A stretch of 64,000 nucleotides of DNA from Candidatus Woesearchaeota archaeon (GTDB lineage Archaea; Nanobdellota; Nanobdellia; Woesearchaeales; JAFGPW01): contig JAFGPW010000008.1 of NCBI GenBank assembly GCA_016935985.1, positions 62,001 to 126,000 on the forward strand. The letters are read 5' to 3'. The notes under the pieces are model-generated. The model had not been told where the DNA came from and made no database searches. It saw only the letters and a list, made by a program, of their open reading frames with translations. Of the stretch, positions 15,098 through 23,477 are shown one piece after another; the first letter of the stretch is position 1, and each line of letters opens with the position of its first letter. The position numbers and the translations under genes were made by a program.

Positions 15098-16843
15098 ATG
15101 GCATCGGCGATGGACTTGGGCGCTCTCTACCGCGGCGCTGTCGAGCGGCTCCTCTCCGGGACGCCCCTTCGCGCCGTGCAGCTCGAGGTCCCTGACCCGA
15201 GGTTCGGCGACCTCGCGGTCCCGGTCTTCTCGCTCGCGAAGGGCATGCGAAAGGAGCCTGCTCAGATCGCGAAGGAGCTCGCCGCCGAACTCGCGAAAGA
15301 GGTGGGGGCAGACCGGCTCATCGGCTCGGTCGCCGCCATCGGCCCGTACATCAACTTCACCTTCTCGGATGCGAAGCTCGCGGCTGACGTGATCAGGACG
15401 GTCGCATCGCAGAAGGAGTGCTATGGCACCGCTCCTGCATCGAAGCGCAAGGTGCTCCTCGAGTACTCCGCTCCCAACACCAACAAGCCCCAGCACCTGG
15501 GCCACATCCGGAACAACCTGCTCGGGATAACGGTCGCGCGGCTGCTCGCCGCGCGGGGCGACACGGTCGTCAAGGCGAACTGGGTGAACGACCGCGGCAT
15601 GGGCGTCGCGAAGGCGAACGTCGCGTACCTGAAGTGGGGCAAGGGCGCTGCGCCTGGCAAGAAGCCGGACCACTACGTCGGCGACTGGTACGTCCGCTTC
15701 CAGAAGGAGCTCGCGAAGGACGCGACGCTCGAGGACGAGGCGCGCGCCAACCTGAAGCGGTGGGAGGACGGCGACACCCAGGTCCGCGCCGTCTGGAAAA
15801 AGATGCGCGACTGGGTGATCGAGGGCTACAAGGAGACGTACGGCCGGCTCGGCTGCTCGTTCGACATCTGGTACTTCGAGTCAGACATCTGGGACCAGGC
15901 GAAGCCGATCATCGACGAGGGGCTCGCGAAGGGCGTGTTCATCAAGGACGATGCCGGGAACGTCGTGGCTGACCTCGAGGGGCATGGCCTTCCCAAGAAG
16001 GTGGTGCTGCGCGCCGACGGCACGTCCGTGTACGCGACCGCGGACATCATCCTCGCGAAGAAGAAGGCGGAGCTTTCTCCCGACGTCTCGATCTACTGCG
16101 TAGGCTCTGAGCACGACCTCTACTTCAGGCAGCTCTTCAAGATATTGGAATTGCTCGGCTTCTCGTACGCCAAGAACTGCCACCATCTCTCCTACGGGCT
16201 CGTCTACCTTCCCGAAGGCAAGATGAAGTCGCGGGAGGGCACGGTGGTCGATGCCGACGACCTGATGGACGGGATGCACGCGCTCGCGGCCGAAGAGGTG
16301 AGGAAGCGCTACGACGACCTGGACGGGAAGGAGGTCGAGCGGCGCGCCGAGTCGATCGGCCTTGCCGCGCTCAAGTTCTATATCCTCAAGATCGACGCTT
16401 CGCGCGACATCCACTTCGACCCGAAGGAGTCGATCTCCTTCGAGGGCGAGACAGGACCCTACGTCCAGTACGCGCACGCGCGCATCTGCTCGGTGCTGCG
16501 CCAGCACGAGGAGCAGAACGGGGAGAGATCCGGCGCGGTCGCGAAGCGCGCGGCGAAGCTCTCGTTCGAGGTCCTCGCCGAGGACGAGGAGAAGCGGCTG
16601 GTGCGCATGCTCTATTCCTATCCCGAGACGCTCGCGAAGGCCGCGCTCGACCTCAAGCCCTCGACGCTCTGCCGCTATCTTCTCGACCTCGCGCAAGGGT
16701 TCAGCATCTTCTACCAGAAGCACCGCATCGTCCAGGCGGAAGGGGCGGTGCGCGACGCGCGGCTGCTGCTCGCGGACAGCGTGCGGCAGGTGCTCGCGAA
16801 CGGCCTGGGCCTGCTGGGGATCGACGCGCCGGAACGGATGTGA
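15098..16843 (+). CDS. argS: Arginyl-tRNA synthetase
   Basis: This class I synthetase charges tRNA-Arg. The N-terminal Add1 domain (residues about 1-115) contains the characteristic GPYINFTFSD. The HIGH-equivalent is HLGHIRNN within APNTNKPQHLGHIRN, and the KMSKS-equivalent is GKMKSREGTVV near 375-385. The C-terminal anticodon-binding helices follow to residue 581. Full length and no frameshift. Stand-alone, with a T/C-rich, hairpin-like 3' region (CCTCCCC...GAGGG, about 16849-16867). Confidence 0.96.
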   Translation: MASAMDLGALYRGAVERLLSGTPLRAVQLEVPDPRFGDLAVPVFSLAKGMRKEPAQIAKELAAELAKEVGADRLIGSVAAIGPYINFTFSDAKLAADVIRTVASQKECYGTAPASKRKVLLEYSAPNTNKPQHLGHIRNNLLGITVARLLAARGDTVVKANWVNDRGMGVAKANVAYLKWGKGAAPGKKPDHYVGDWYVRFQKELAKDATLEDEARANLKRWEDGDTQVRAVWKKMRDWVIEGYKETYGRLGCSFDIWYFESDIWDQAKPIIDEGLAKGVFIKDDAGNVVADLEGHGLPKKVVLRADGTSVYATADIILAKKKAELSPDVSIYCVGSEHDLYFRQLFKILELLGFSYAKNCHHLSYGLVYLPEGKMKSREGTVVDADDLMDGMHALAAEEVRKRYDDLDGKEVERRAESIGLAALKFYILKIDASRDIHFDPKESISFEGETGPYVQYAHARICSVLRQHEEQNGERSGAVAKRAAKLSFEVLAEDEEKRLVRMLYSYPETLAKAALDLKPSTLCRYLLDLAQGFSIFYQKHRIVQAEGAVRDARLLLADSVRQVLANGLGLLGIDAPERM

Positions 16844-16885
16844 CTATCCTCCCCTTTATGCGAGGGAGAAAAGGCCTAGGGCAGC

Positions 16886-17347
16886 TCATATCTGTCTGAG
16901 TATCTCTTCCCGCAGCTTCTTTGTATACAAGGTGAATTGCAGTTCGGCGCGTTTCCAGTCCTCATGGCTGACCGGCGTGCCGTAGTAATGTATGCCGTTC
17001 CGTTTGGTCCGTACCGTCTCGAAGAACTCCCAGCTGAATTCGAGTCCAGGATGCTTCTCGGTCAGATAGGCGAACAGGCATTGGTGATTGTCGATCTTGA
17101 TCCGTTCGAGCCGCAGCAAGGCCTCGGCCAGCTCATGCAACGCATCATACATCAGCTTATACACGCCGTTCCATCGGATGTCCTTCTTCGGGAGAGCCCT
17201 CTTGAGGGTCAGTGCTGCCTGTATGTCGCCCTCGGCGATGGCAAGCGTCGCCTTGACCTTTTCGATGTCGACCTCTTCGGTGACGATGAACCGCCCCTCC
17301 TTCCTGCATTTCAGGAACGCCTCTCTCCGTGTCAGGTATTCAGGCAT
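16886..17347 (-). CDS. HEPN-domain toxin-like protein
   Basis: The 153 aa all-helical protein contains ALHELAEALLRLERIK and the HEPN-type motif RTKRNGIHYYG (R-x6-H) near residue 115, which in this class forms the RNase active site. It is the downstream partner of the MNT nucleotidyltransferase gene and overlaps it by 8 nt. MNT-HEPN modules are known toxin-antitoxin systems in which HEPN is the RNase and MNT the antitoxin. Function here is inferred from motif and pairing. Confidence 0.82.
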   Translation of the reverse strand: MPEYLTRREAFLKCRKEGRFIVTEEVDIEKVKATLAIAEGDIQAALTLKRALPKKDIRWNGVYKLMYDALHELAEALLRLERIKIDNHQCLFAYLTEKHPGLEFSWEFFETVRTKRNGIHYYGTPVSHEDWKRAELQFTLYTKKLREEILRQI

Positions 17348-17888
17348 GGATGCTCACCTGCGCAAGGGGCAGCTCGCCCTTGATGCGGCTCCCTTTGAGT
17401 ATGTTCCTGATCAGCCCTTCGCCCATCCTCTCCAGCTCGCTCTCGTCCTGGCAGACGAATACCTGTATCTCCCGTTTGAGTTTCGTCTCGAATTCCGCGA
17501 GGCGTAAGCCGGTGGGTTTCCCGTAGATGAAGAGGTCGATGTCGCTTCCCGAATACCAGTCTGAGCGTGAGAAGCTCCCGAACACTATTACGGTCTTCGC
17601 TTCTTCCAAGGAAGAAAGGTGATTGAGCAAGCCGCTCGCATAGAGCTGGTTGAGCGCGAATATCCTCTTCCTGTTCATGTATGCAGGCGACCCGTTCCTA
17701 CTCACATAATAGGGCATCGCGCCTGCATGCTTGACCCTCCTGATCAGCCCCTCCTTGATGAACCGCTTGAGCCAGCGGTCGGCCTTGCTCCGTGAGATGC
17801 CTGCCTCTTTGAGGATCTCTGAGAAATGGAGTTCCCTCGTGGGGTTATTGAAGAATAGCCCGAGCATCCGCTCCTCTTTGCTGTCCAT
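17340..17888 (-). CDS. MNT nucleotidyltransferase with N-terminal winged helix
   Basis: The start at 17888 fits a TATA box (AATATTTAAA, 17911-17920) 27 nt upstream; an ATG at 17900 is too close to it. The N-terminal winged helix (LHFSEILKEAGISRSKADRW) is followed by the minimal nucleotidyltransferase signature GSFSRSDWYSGSDIDLF (G-S-x10-D-x-D) near residues 100-120. It is the presumed antitoxin of the MNT-HEPN pair, adding nucleotides (AMP) to HEPN in related systems. The HTH probably autoregulates the operon. Confidence 0.85.
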   Translation of the reverse strand: MDSKEERMLGLFFNNPTRELHFSEILKEAGISRSKADRWLKRFIKEGLIRRVKHAGAMPYYVSRNGSPAYMNRKRIFALNQLYASGLLNHLSSLEEAKTVIVFGSFSRSDWYSGSDIDLFIYGKPTGLRLAEFETKLKREIQVFVCQDESELERMGEGLIRNILKGSRIKGELPLAQVSIHA

Positions 17889-17951
17889 AATAGTTTCCAT
17901 AATAGGAACTAATATTTAAATCTTTCCGTACGATCGCTGGAGGTCCTGCGG

Positions 17952-18485
17952 TTATTGCGTGTCCCGCTCCCGGATGCCCGTTCCCGTGAGAGCGGCGCTC
18001 CCTGGTCGCCGTGGTATCCGAGACCACAGCTTATCATCCCAACCCGCACCCTCTTCGCTCTCATTCGTAACAACCGTGGAGCTTCCGAGGTGGTCGCCAT
18101 GAATGAAAAGCTTGCTGCCGTCCGGGTTGACCTGCGCTACCAACTGCCCTTCGTGGTAGACATAGGTGAAATTATATGATCCGGTGGCGTTGACGACGTG
18201 CACGTAGTTCTCGTCGATGTAGTAGACGCTCTCGACCCAGCCGTTCTCATCGTAGGTCTTTTTCACGAGGACTCGTTCTTCGAGTGGGTGGTAGGTGTGT
18301 TCCTGGAGGAGGGTGCCTTCGGCATCGCTTTCGTTGTAGACCTTCCAGAGCTGGTTCAATGAATTGTAGACACGATACCTGCCATCACCGCTCACCAGGT
18401 TGCGGTTCGCGTCGTACACGAGCGAGAGCTCGTCGGCGAAGCAGATCGGGAGGGATATGACGATGGCTATCATGAAGAACGTCAT
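17952..18485 (-). pseudogene. RHS/YD-repeat protein fragment
   Basis: The start at 18485 gives a signal peptide (MTFFMIAIVISLPICFA) and then YD-repeat-type sequence (LSLVYDANRNLVSGDGRYRV, then ESVYYIDENYVHVVN). It ends in the conserved RHS core piece GDHLGSSTVVTNES. Normal RHS proteins continue past this with a TxYxPFG core, but here the sequence diverges into an unrelated basic tail and stops. The piece is therefore a truncated remnant, though a short functional secreted form cannot be excluded. It sits between two MNT-HEPN modules. Confidence 0.7.
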
Positions 18486-18521
18486 GGTCCGGACAGGACG
18501 GCATGATCCCAATAGCGATCG

Positions 18522-18540
18522 CACCCCCGGAACGGGGGTG
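18522..18540. repeat. Perfect GC-rich hairpin CACCCCCG-GAA-CGGGGGTG
   Basis: An 8-bp perfect inverted repeat with a 3-nt spacer lies upstream of the RHS fragment. It could be a terminator, a transposon-end remnant or a regulatory stem. No TA duplication is evident nearby. Confidence 0.6.
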
Positions 18541-18640
18541 ATGGCAGAACGAATAAATCTGTTTCTGACCCCTGCCGAAGGACTATCAGAAGCGATCGCG
18601 CATCCTCCCTGGAGGGGATCCTTCCTGCAGGGACCGAAAC

Positions 18641-18650
18641 CATTAAATAC
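18641..18650 (+). promoter_or_regulatory. TATA box of second MNT-HEPN pair
   Basis: CATTAAATAC is centred 28 nt before the ATG at 18674, matching the leaderless pattern of the window. Confidence 0.55.
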
Positions 18651-18673
18651 AAGCGTATGCTCTTACCATACAT

Positions 18674-19363
18674 ATGTATGCTGATGACATCCAATTCACG
18701 AGGACCGAGATCCTGCTGGCGAAGCACCTCTTCAGGCATTACAGGGAGCGGTACAACGCCCGCCAGCTCGCGCGACAGCTGTCGCTCAACCACGCCCATG
18801 CGGGCAAGCTGTGCGCCGCCCTCGCCGGGAAGGGCCTCCTGAAGAGGGAGCGGATAGGGAACGCCATCTACTACACCTTCGACTACGCGGACGAGCTCGC
18901 CATCGGCTTCATGAAGTACCTGCTCAGCCTCGAGCGGAAGGGGTTCCCGAAATGGCTTTCGGTTCTTGCGTACAATCTTGACGAGATGAGCGAGCATATA
19001 GAGCTCGGGCTGGTGTTCGGCTCGGCGATACGGAAGAAGGCCTTCAACGACATCGATGTGCTGCTCGTCTACGAGAAGCGGGTCAAGGAGGACGTCAAGA
19101 AGATACAAGTTTCCATCCGTCGGGCGGGTCTCGTAGGATCTCCGATACGGTACGTCGAGATCTCCGGGAAGGACATAGCAACGAATAAGGATGAGGAGGC
19201 GTTCTACGCGATGCTGTCGGAGAACCTGATCTTCCATAATCCTGGATACTATGTGGATGTGATACGATGTCTCGCCTCCAACGGCACCTGGGATGGTGCC
19301 TCAAGGACCGGAACCGCCTGCGGAAGACCGGTCCGGACAGGGATAAGGCGATCCGGCATCTGA
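18674..19363 (+). CDS. MNT nucleotidyltransferase with N-terminal winged helix (second copy)
   Basis: The N-terminal winged helix (LLAKHLFRHYRERYNARQLA) is followed by the nucleotidyltransferase motif GLVFGSAIRKKAFNDIDVLL (G-S-x8-D-x-D, shorter spacing than the first copy), then a helical C-terminal part ending NPGYYVDVIR. About 33 extra residues beyond that point lie in the region overlapping the HEPN gene and look non-conserved (Gly/Arg/Thr-rich). The gene is antitoxin-like. The pair differs in sequence from the 16.9-17.9 kb pair, so it is not a simple duplication. Confidence 0.82.
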   Translation: MYADDIQFTRTEILLAKHLFRHYRERYNARQLARQLSLNHAHAGKLCAALAGKGLLKRERIGNAIYYTFDYADELAIGFMKYLLSLERKGFPKWLSVLAYNLDEMSEHIELGLVFGSAIRKKAFNDIDVLLVYEKRVKEDVKKIQVSIRRAGLVGSPIRYVEISGKDIATNKDEEAFYAMLSENLIFHNPGYYVDVIRCLASNGTWDGASRTGTACGRPVRTGIRRSGI

Positions 19364-19740
19364 AGAAATCCGAATACAACGTCGCGGTCATGCAGGAGCT
19401 CGTACGGCTCGGGCGATACGACTGGGCTCTCACCGTCGGCTTCTACGCGATATACCACTGCTTCCTCGCGATATGCGCCCTGCACGGCTATGCGTCGAGG
19501 AACCAGAGCTGCACGGTCACGCTCATCCTCTCCCTGATCGATGAGGGGAAGCTCGGCTTCGAGAAGGATCTTGTCCTCAGGTTCGATACGCTCGAGGACG
19601 CGAGCGAGACGCCGACACTCAGGATGAGCCGGGAGCAGTCGACCTATGGTGTCGCGAGCACGGTCGATACCGACAGACTGGACGAGGTGAAGGGGATGGT
19701 GCGGCAGGTCCAGAAGGCGACGATCGAGGCCCTCTCCTAA
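19267..19740 (+). CDS. HEPN-domain toxin-like protein (second copy)
   Basis: The 157 aa helical protein has the HEPN start LGWCLKDRNRLRK, then RYDWALTVGFYAIYHCFLAI and GYASRNQSCTVTLI. The R-N-Q segment occupies the place of the Arg-x(n)-His motif, with Cys/Thr rather than the usual His, so RNase competence is uncertain. It begins inside the last 97 nt of the nucleotidyltransferase gene. The region converges with the GNAT gene with a 4-nt overlap. Confidence 0.78.
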   Translation: MSRLQRHLGWCLKDRNRLRKTGPDRDKAIRHLKKSEYNVAVMQELVRLGRYDWALTVGFYAIYHCFLAICALHGYASRNQSCTVTLILSLIDEGKLGFEKDLVLRFDTLEDASETPTLRMSREQSTYGVASTVDTDRLDEVKGMVRQVQKATIEALS

Positions 19741-20207
19741 TCGAAGTACTCGCTCATGACCCACTCGTCCTTGTCGGGATAGAAATGCTTGGGGAGCGTG
19801 CACTCATGATGCATGCCCATCTTCTCGTAGAACGCGTGCGCGCGCTCGTTGTCGTGGTGGGTGAGCAGGAACAGCTTCCTGAGCTTGCCGCCATGCGACT
19901 CGAACCACGCCGTCGCTTCCTTCTTCAGCGCGTCGTAGAGCCGCTTCGCGACGCCCTTGCCGCGCGTCTCCGGCAATACCACGATGTGGTCGAGCTCGAC
20001 GAGCCCGTGCCGCGGCCGGCCGTGCACGAACCAGCTCGTCACGCCGACGATCCTCCCCGCGTCGTCGGCGACGATGAACCGGAAGCCGGAGCGCATCTCG
20101 TCCGTCACCGCCCTGATCGCCTCGGCGTCGGTCGTCATGTTGAGCCCCGACCGCAGGCAGGCGGCGATCCCGTCGATGTCCGCGTCGGTCGCGTTCCTGG
20201 TCTCCAT
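19737..20207 (-). CDS. GNAT N-acetyltransferase downstream of glmS
   Basis: The 156 aa protein shows the GNAT acetyl-CoA pattern (VELDHIVVLPETRGKGVAKRLYDAL, with R/Q-x-x-G-x-G/A as ETRGKGVA) and ends with the beta-strand AHAFYEKMGM. Its ATG abuts the glmS stop with no gap, so the two are co-transcribed. A GNA1-like acetylation of glucosamine-6-phosphate, feeding UDP-GlcNAc synthesis, is a reasonable inference but the substrate is not shown by the sequence. Confidence 0.85.
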   Translation of the reverse strand: METRNATDADIDGIAACLRSGLNMTTDAEAIRAVTDEMRSGFRFIVADDAGRIVGVTSWFVHGRPRHGLVELDHIVVLPETRGKGVAKRLYDALKKEATAWFESHGGKLRKLFLLTHHDNERAHAFYEKMGMHHECTLPKHFYPDKDEWVMSEYFD

Positions 20208-22001
20208 CTATTCCACCGTCACCGATTTAGCGAGGTTGCGCGGCTTATCCACGTCGCAGTGCCGCAGCACCGCGATGTGGTACGCGAGAAGCTGCAGCGG
20301 CACGACCGCGAGGAACGGCACGAGAAGATGGTCGGTTTCGGGGATGAAGAGGATGTCATCCGCCTTCGCAGCGACCTGCGTGTCGCCTTCGGTCGCGACC
20401 GCGACGACCTTGCCGCCGCGGGCCTTCACCTCCTCGATGTTCCCGAGGACCTTCGCATACGTCGCGTCCTTCGGCGCGATGAACACCGTCGGCATCTCCT
20501 TGTCGATGAGCGCGATCGGGCCGTGCTTCATCTCCGCGGCGGGGTAGCCCTCCGCGTGGATGTAGGAGACCTCCTTGAGCTTGAGCGCGCCCTCGAGCGC
20601 GATCGGGAAGTTCGGGCCCCTTCCCAGGTAGAGCGCGTTCTTCCGGTCGGCATACCTCTGGGCGAGCCGCTTCGCCTCGCCGGCATTGGCAAGGATGGTG
20701 GTGATGAGCGCCGGTATCGCCTTCAGCGCCTTCGTGAGCTGCCGGTAGCGCGCGTCGTGAAGCGTCCCCTTCGCGCGGCCGAGCGCGAGCGCGAGCGCCG
20801 CAAGCACCGCGAGCTGCGAGGTGAACGCCTTCGTCGACGCGACGCCGATCTCAGGGCCGGCGCGCGTATAGACCACAGCGTCGCTCTCGCGGGCGATCGT
20901 GCTCCCGATGACGTTGCATACCGATATGGTCTTCGCGCCGCGCTCTTTCCCGAGCCGGAGCGCGGCGAGCGTGTCTGCCGTTTCGCCGCTCTGGGATATC
21001 GGTACGATGATCGTGTCGTCCTGGATGAGCGGGTCGCGGTAGCGGAACTCCGACGCGTACTCGACGTCGACGGGTACGCGCGCGAGATCCTCGATCATGC
21101 TCTTCCCGACGAGTCCCGCGTGCCAGCTGGTGCCGCACGCGACGATCACGATCCTCTCCGCTCCTGCAAGGAGCGCCTGGTCGATCTCGGGAAGCGCGTT
21201 CCCGTTGATCCTTCCGCGCAGCGTCGCCGCGACCGTCTCCGGCTGCTCGAAGATCTCCTTCAGCATGAAATGGTCGTAGTTCCCCTTCATCGCCTGCTCG
21301 ACGCTCCAGTCGATCGTCTGCTCCTTCACGCCTTTCCGCTCGCCGGTCGCGAAGTCCTCGATCTCGAGCGTGCCGTTGATGACCGCGAGCTCGCCGTCCT
21401 CGAGGAACACCACCCGGTTCGTGTGCTCGATGAAAGCAGTCACATCAGACGCGACGAAGTGCTCGCCGTCGCCGATCCCGATCACGAGCGGGGATCCTTG
21501 CCGGGCGCACACCATGTTCGGCGAATCCTTATGGAGCGCGACGATCGCGAAGCTGCCCTCGAGCTCCCGCACCGTCCTCCGTACCGCGTCCTCGAAGCCG
21601 AGGCCGGATTCCATATGGTGCTCGATCAGGTGCGGGATGGTCTCGGTGTCGGTGTCAGAAGCGAAGGCGTGGTGGGAGAGCTGCTCCCTGATCCGCTCGT
21701 GGTTCTCGATGATGCCGTTGTGCACCACCACGATGCTCCCCGAGCGGTCGGTGTGCGGATGGGCGTTCGCCTGGGTGACGCCGCCATGGGTCGCCCAGCG
21801 GGTGTGGCCGACCGCGCAGCAGCTCCTGCCGAGCTCAGCGGATGCCACCTCGCCCACCTTCCCCACACGCTTGGTGATGGCGATCGCGGGGTGCGTCGCG
21901 ATGCCCCAGCTGTCATATCCCCTATATTCGAGGTTCTTGAGCCCTGCGAGCACGACCTGGGTCGCGTCCTGGGTGCCGGTATAGCCGATGATTCCGCACA
22001 T
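20208..22001 (-). CDS. glmS: Glutamine-fructose-6-phosphate aminotransferase
   Basis: The product is 597 aa, the usual GlmS length. The N-terminal glutaminase starts MCGIIGYTG with the nucleophile Cys2 exposed on Met removal. Two SIS domains follow (CGTSWHAGLVGKSMIEDL near 305 and the second from about 460). It makes glucosamine-6-phosphate from fructose-6-phosphate and glutamine, the first step of amino-sugar synthesis for glycosylation and surface layers. TATA TATATATAAA (22021-22030) lies 25 nt upstream; leaderless. Confidence 0.96.
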   Translation of the reverse strand: MCGIIGYTGTQDATQVVLAGLKNLEYRGYDSWGIATHPAIAITKRVGKVGEVASAELGRSCCAVGHTRWATHGGVTQANAHPHTDRSGSIVVVHNGIIENHERIREQLSHHAFASDTDTETIPHLIEHHMESGLGFEDAVRRTVRELEGSFAIVALHKDSPNMVCARQGSPLVIGIGDGEHFVASDVTAFIEHTNRVVFLEDGELAVINGTLEIEDFATGERKGVKEQTIDWSVEQAMKGNYDHFMLKEIFEQPETVAATLRGRINGNALPEIDQALLAGAERIVIVACGTSWHAGLVGKSMIEDLARVPVDVEYASEFRYRDPLIQDDTIIVPISQSGETADTLAALRLGKERGAKTISVCNVIGSTIARESDAVVYTRAGPEIGVASTKAFTSQLAVLAALALALGRAKGTLHDARYRQLTKALKAIPALITTILANAGEAKRLAQRYADRKNALYLGRGPNFPIALEGALKLKEVSYIHAEGYPAAEMKHGPIALIDKEMPTVFIAPKDATYAKVLGNIEEVKARGGKVVAVATEGDTQVAAKADDILFIPETDHLLVPFLAVVPLQLLAYHIAVLRHCDVDKPRNLAKSVTVE

Positions 22002-22020
22002 TCGGGCACGGATACCAACA

Positions 22021-22030
22021 TTTATATATA
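22021..22030 (-). promoter_or_regulatory. TATA box of glmS
   Basis: On the minus strand TATATATAAA is 25 nt before the glmS ATG. The divergent HTH/S-layer-like gene begins 45 nt away in an A+T-rich spacer. Confidence 0.6.
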
Positions 22031-22074
22031 ACCTTTACTAAAAAAATTGTAATACTATTAAAAATATATTCATA

Positions 22075-23007
22075 ATGGTGAACAGCATGCATATCGTTTC
22101 GGTCGACAAGGGCGAGACCTTCTCGCTCCCGGCGAAGGAGCTGGACCCGGTAGGAATGCGGGCGCTCGCAGCCCCGCTCGCGCAGGAAATCCTCAAGCGC
22201 CTCGCCGAGAGGCCGTCCTATCCGGTCGCGCTCGCCCGCGAGCTCAAGCTGCACGAGCAGAAGGTCTATTACCACATAAGGAAGCTGCTGGCCGCTGGGC
22301 TCATCAAGGTCGTCTCGATGGAGAGCCGGCATGGCGCGACCGCGAAGCTCTACGCCGCTGTAGAGCCAGGCTTCGTGGTCAGGTTCGCCGAGCTCGAGCC
22401 CTCCCCCAAGCTCACCGGCATCGAGGAACGCCACAGGGACTTCCTCGAGCCCTTCATCGTGGACGGCAGGCTGGAGGCGAGGATCATCGTCGGCTCGCCG
22501 GACCCGCACGGCCCCGACAAGGCGCGATCGCGCGACGGCTACTACGGCATGGACCTCGCGCTCTTCCTCGGGACCTTCCTCTCCTATGTCCCGAAGCTCT
22601 ACGTCATGCTCGACACCGAGACGAAGGAGGAGGACCTCACGGGGAACCTGATCGTCATCGGCGGGCCGGTGGTGAACAAGGTGACCGAGCGCCTTAACGC
22701 TCTGCTTCCCGTCCGGTTCGACGCGACGACGAAGGCGGTGCACTCGACGGTCACCGGGAACGACTACCTCGAGGACGAGATCGGCATCATCGTGCGGATC
22801 GCGAACCCGTTCGCCGGAGGCAAGGCGATCCTCGTCGTCGCCGGCAAGCGCTATGCGGGCACGCGGGCGGCGATCATGGCGTTCCTGAAGGGCTTTGGCA
22901 GGATCGTCGAGGGGAATCTCCACAAGAAGGGCGTGATGGCGAAGGTGGTGCAGGGCCTCGACCTCGACTCGGACGGGATAGTCGACGACGTCGAGTTCAG
23001 GGAGTGA
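22075..23007 (+). CDS. ArsR-like winged-helix protein fused to S-layer-like C-terminal domain
   Basis: Residues about 35-85 form a winged helix (LAQEILKRLAERPSYPVALA, then KVYYHIRKLLAAGLIKVV). The C-terminal two-thirds contain ...NLIVIGGPVVNKV... and HSTVTGNDYLEDEIGIIVRI, which resemble the archaeal S-layer C-terminal-like family found fused to HTH domains in several archaea. Length is 310 aa. No TM or signal segment is seen, so it is cytoplasmic; a regulator of surface-layer or cell-envelope genes is plausible but unproven. It is divergent from glmS with a shared control region. Confidence 0.78.
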   Translation: MVNSMHIVSVDKGETFSLPAKELDPVGMRALAAPLAQEILKRLAERPSYPVALARELKLHEQKVYYHIRKLLAAGLIKVVSMESRHGATAKLYAAVEPGFVVRFAELEPSPKLTGIEERHRDFLEPFIVDGRLEARIIVGSPDPHGPDKARSRDGYYGMDLALFLGTFLSYVPKLYVMLDTETKEEDLTGNLIVIGGPVVNKVTERLNALLPVRFDATTKAVHSTVTGNDYLEDEIGIIVRIANPFAGGKAILVVAGKRYAGTRAAIMAFLKGFGRIVEGNLHKKGVMAKVVQGLDLDSDGIVDDVEFRE

Positions 23008-23041
23008 GCGCGAAAGGTTTTTATACGCCCGGCATCCAATC

Positions 23042-23473
23042 ATGGCGAGTGATACGATGGTCGCAGTCTCCATGAACATCTCCGCCATCATCGTCGCCGC
23101 GCTCGTGGCATTCGTCATCAGGTGGCTGTGGTACTCGCCGCTGCTCTTCGGGACCCCCTGGCAGCGGCTCTCCGGCATCTCGAAGACGGACCTCGAGAAG
23201 GCCTGGAAGCGCGGCATGGTGAAGACCTTTATCGCCGACCTCATACTCTGCGTCATCACCGCATCGGTCCTCGAGCTCTTCCTGGGGTTGACCCGCGCGG
23301 CAGGCGCAGGTCAGGGGATGCAGATCGGCTTCTTCCTCTGGCTCGGCTTCGTCGCGACGACGACCTTCAGGAGGCTGCTCTGGGAGATGAAGCCCCTCAC
23401 GCTCTGGTTCCTCGACAACGCCTTCCACCTCATCGCCTGCCTGGTGATGGGCGCGATCCTCGGCGCGTGGTAG
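23042..23473 (+). CDS. DUF1761 family membrane protein
   Basis: The conserved core WLWYSPLLFGTPWQRLSG followed by FIADLILCVITASVLELFL and a C-terminal HLIACLVMGAILGAW matches DUF1761, a small four-TM family of unknown function. The TATA (TTTTTATAC, 23018-23026) lies about 20 nt from the 23042 ATG. The family N-terminus instead starts at the later ATG of NISAIIVAAL (23072). The true start could therefore be 23057 or 23072. Confidence 0.82.
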   Translation: MASDTMVAVSMNISAIIVAALVAFVIRWLWYSPLLFGTPWQRLSGISKTDLEKAWKRGMVKTFIADLILCVITASVLELFLGLTRAAGAGQGMQIGFFLWLGFVATTTFRRLLWEMKPLTLWFLDNAFHLIACLVMGAILGAW

Positions 23474-23477
23474 GAGC

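Noticed and set aside
23042-23071. DUF1761 N-terminal extension
   Set aside because: Kept in the feature for completeness, but the family starts at the later ATG (23072) and the TATA is too close to 23042; start uncertain rather than established.
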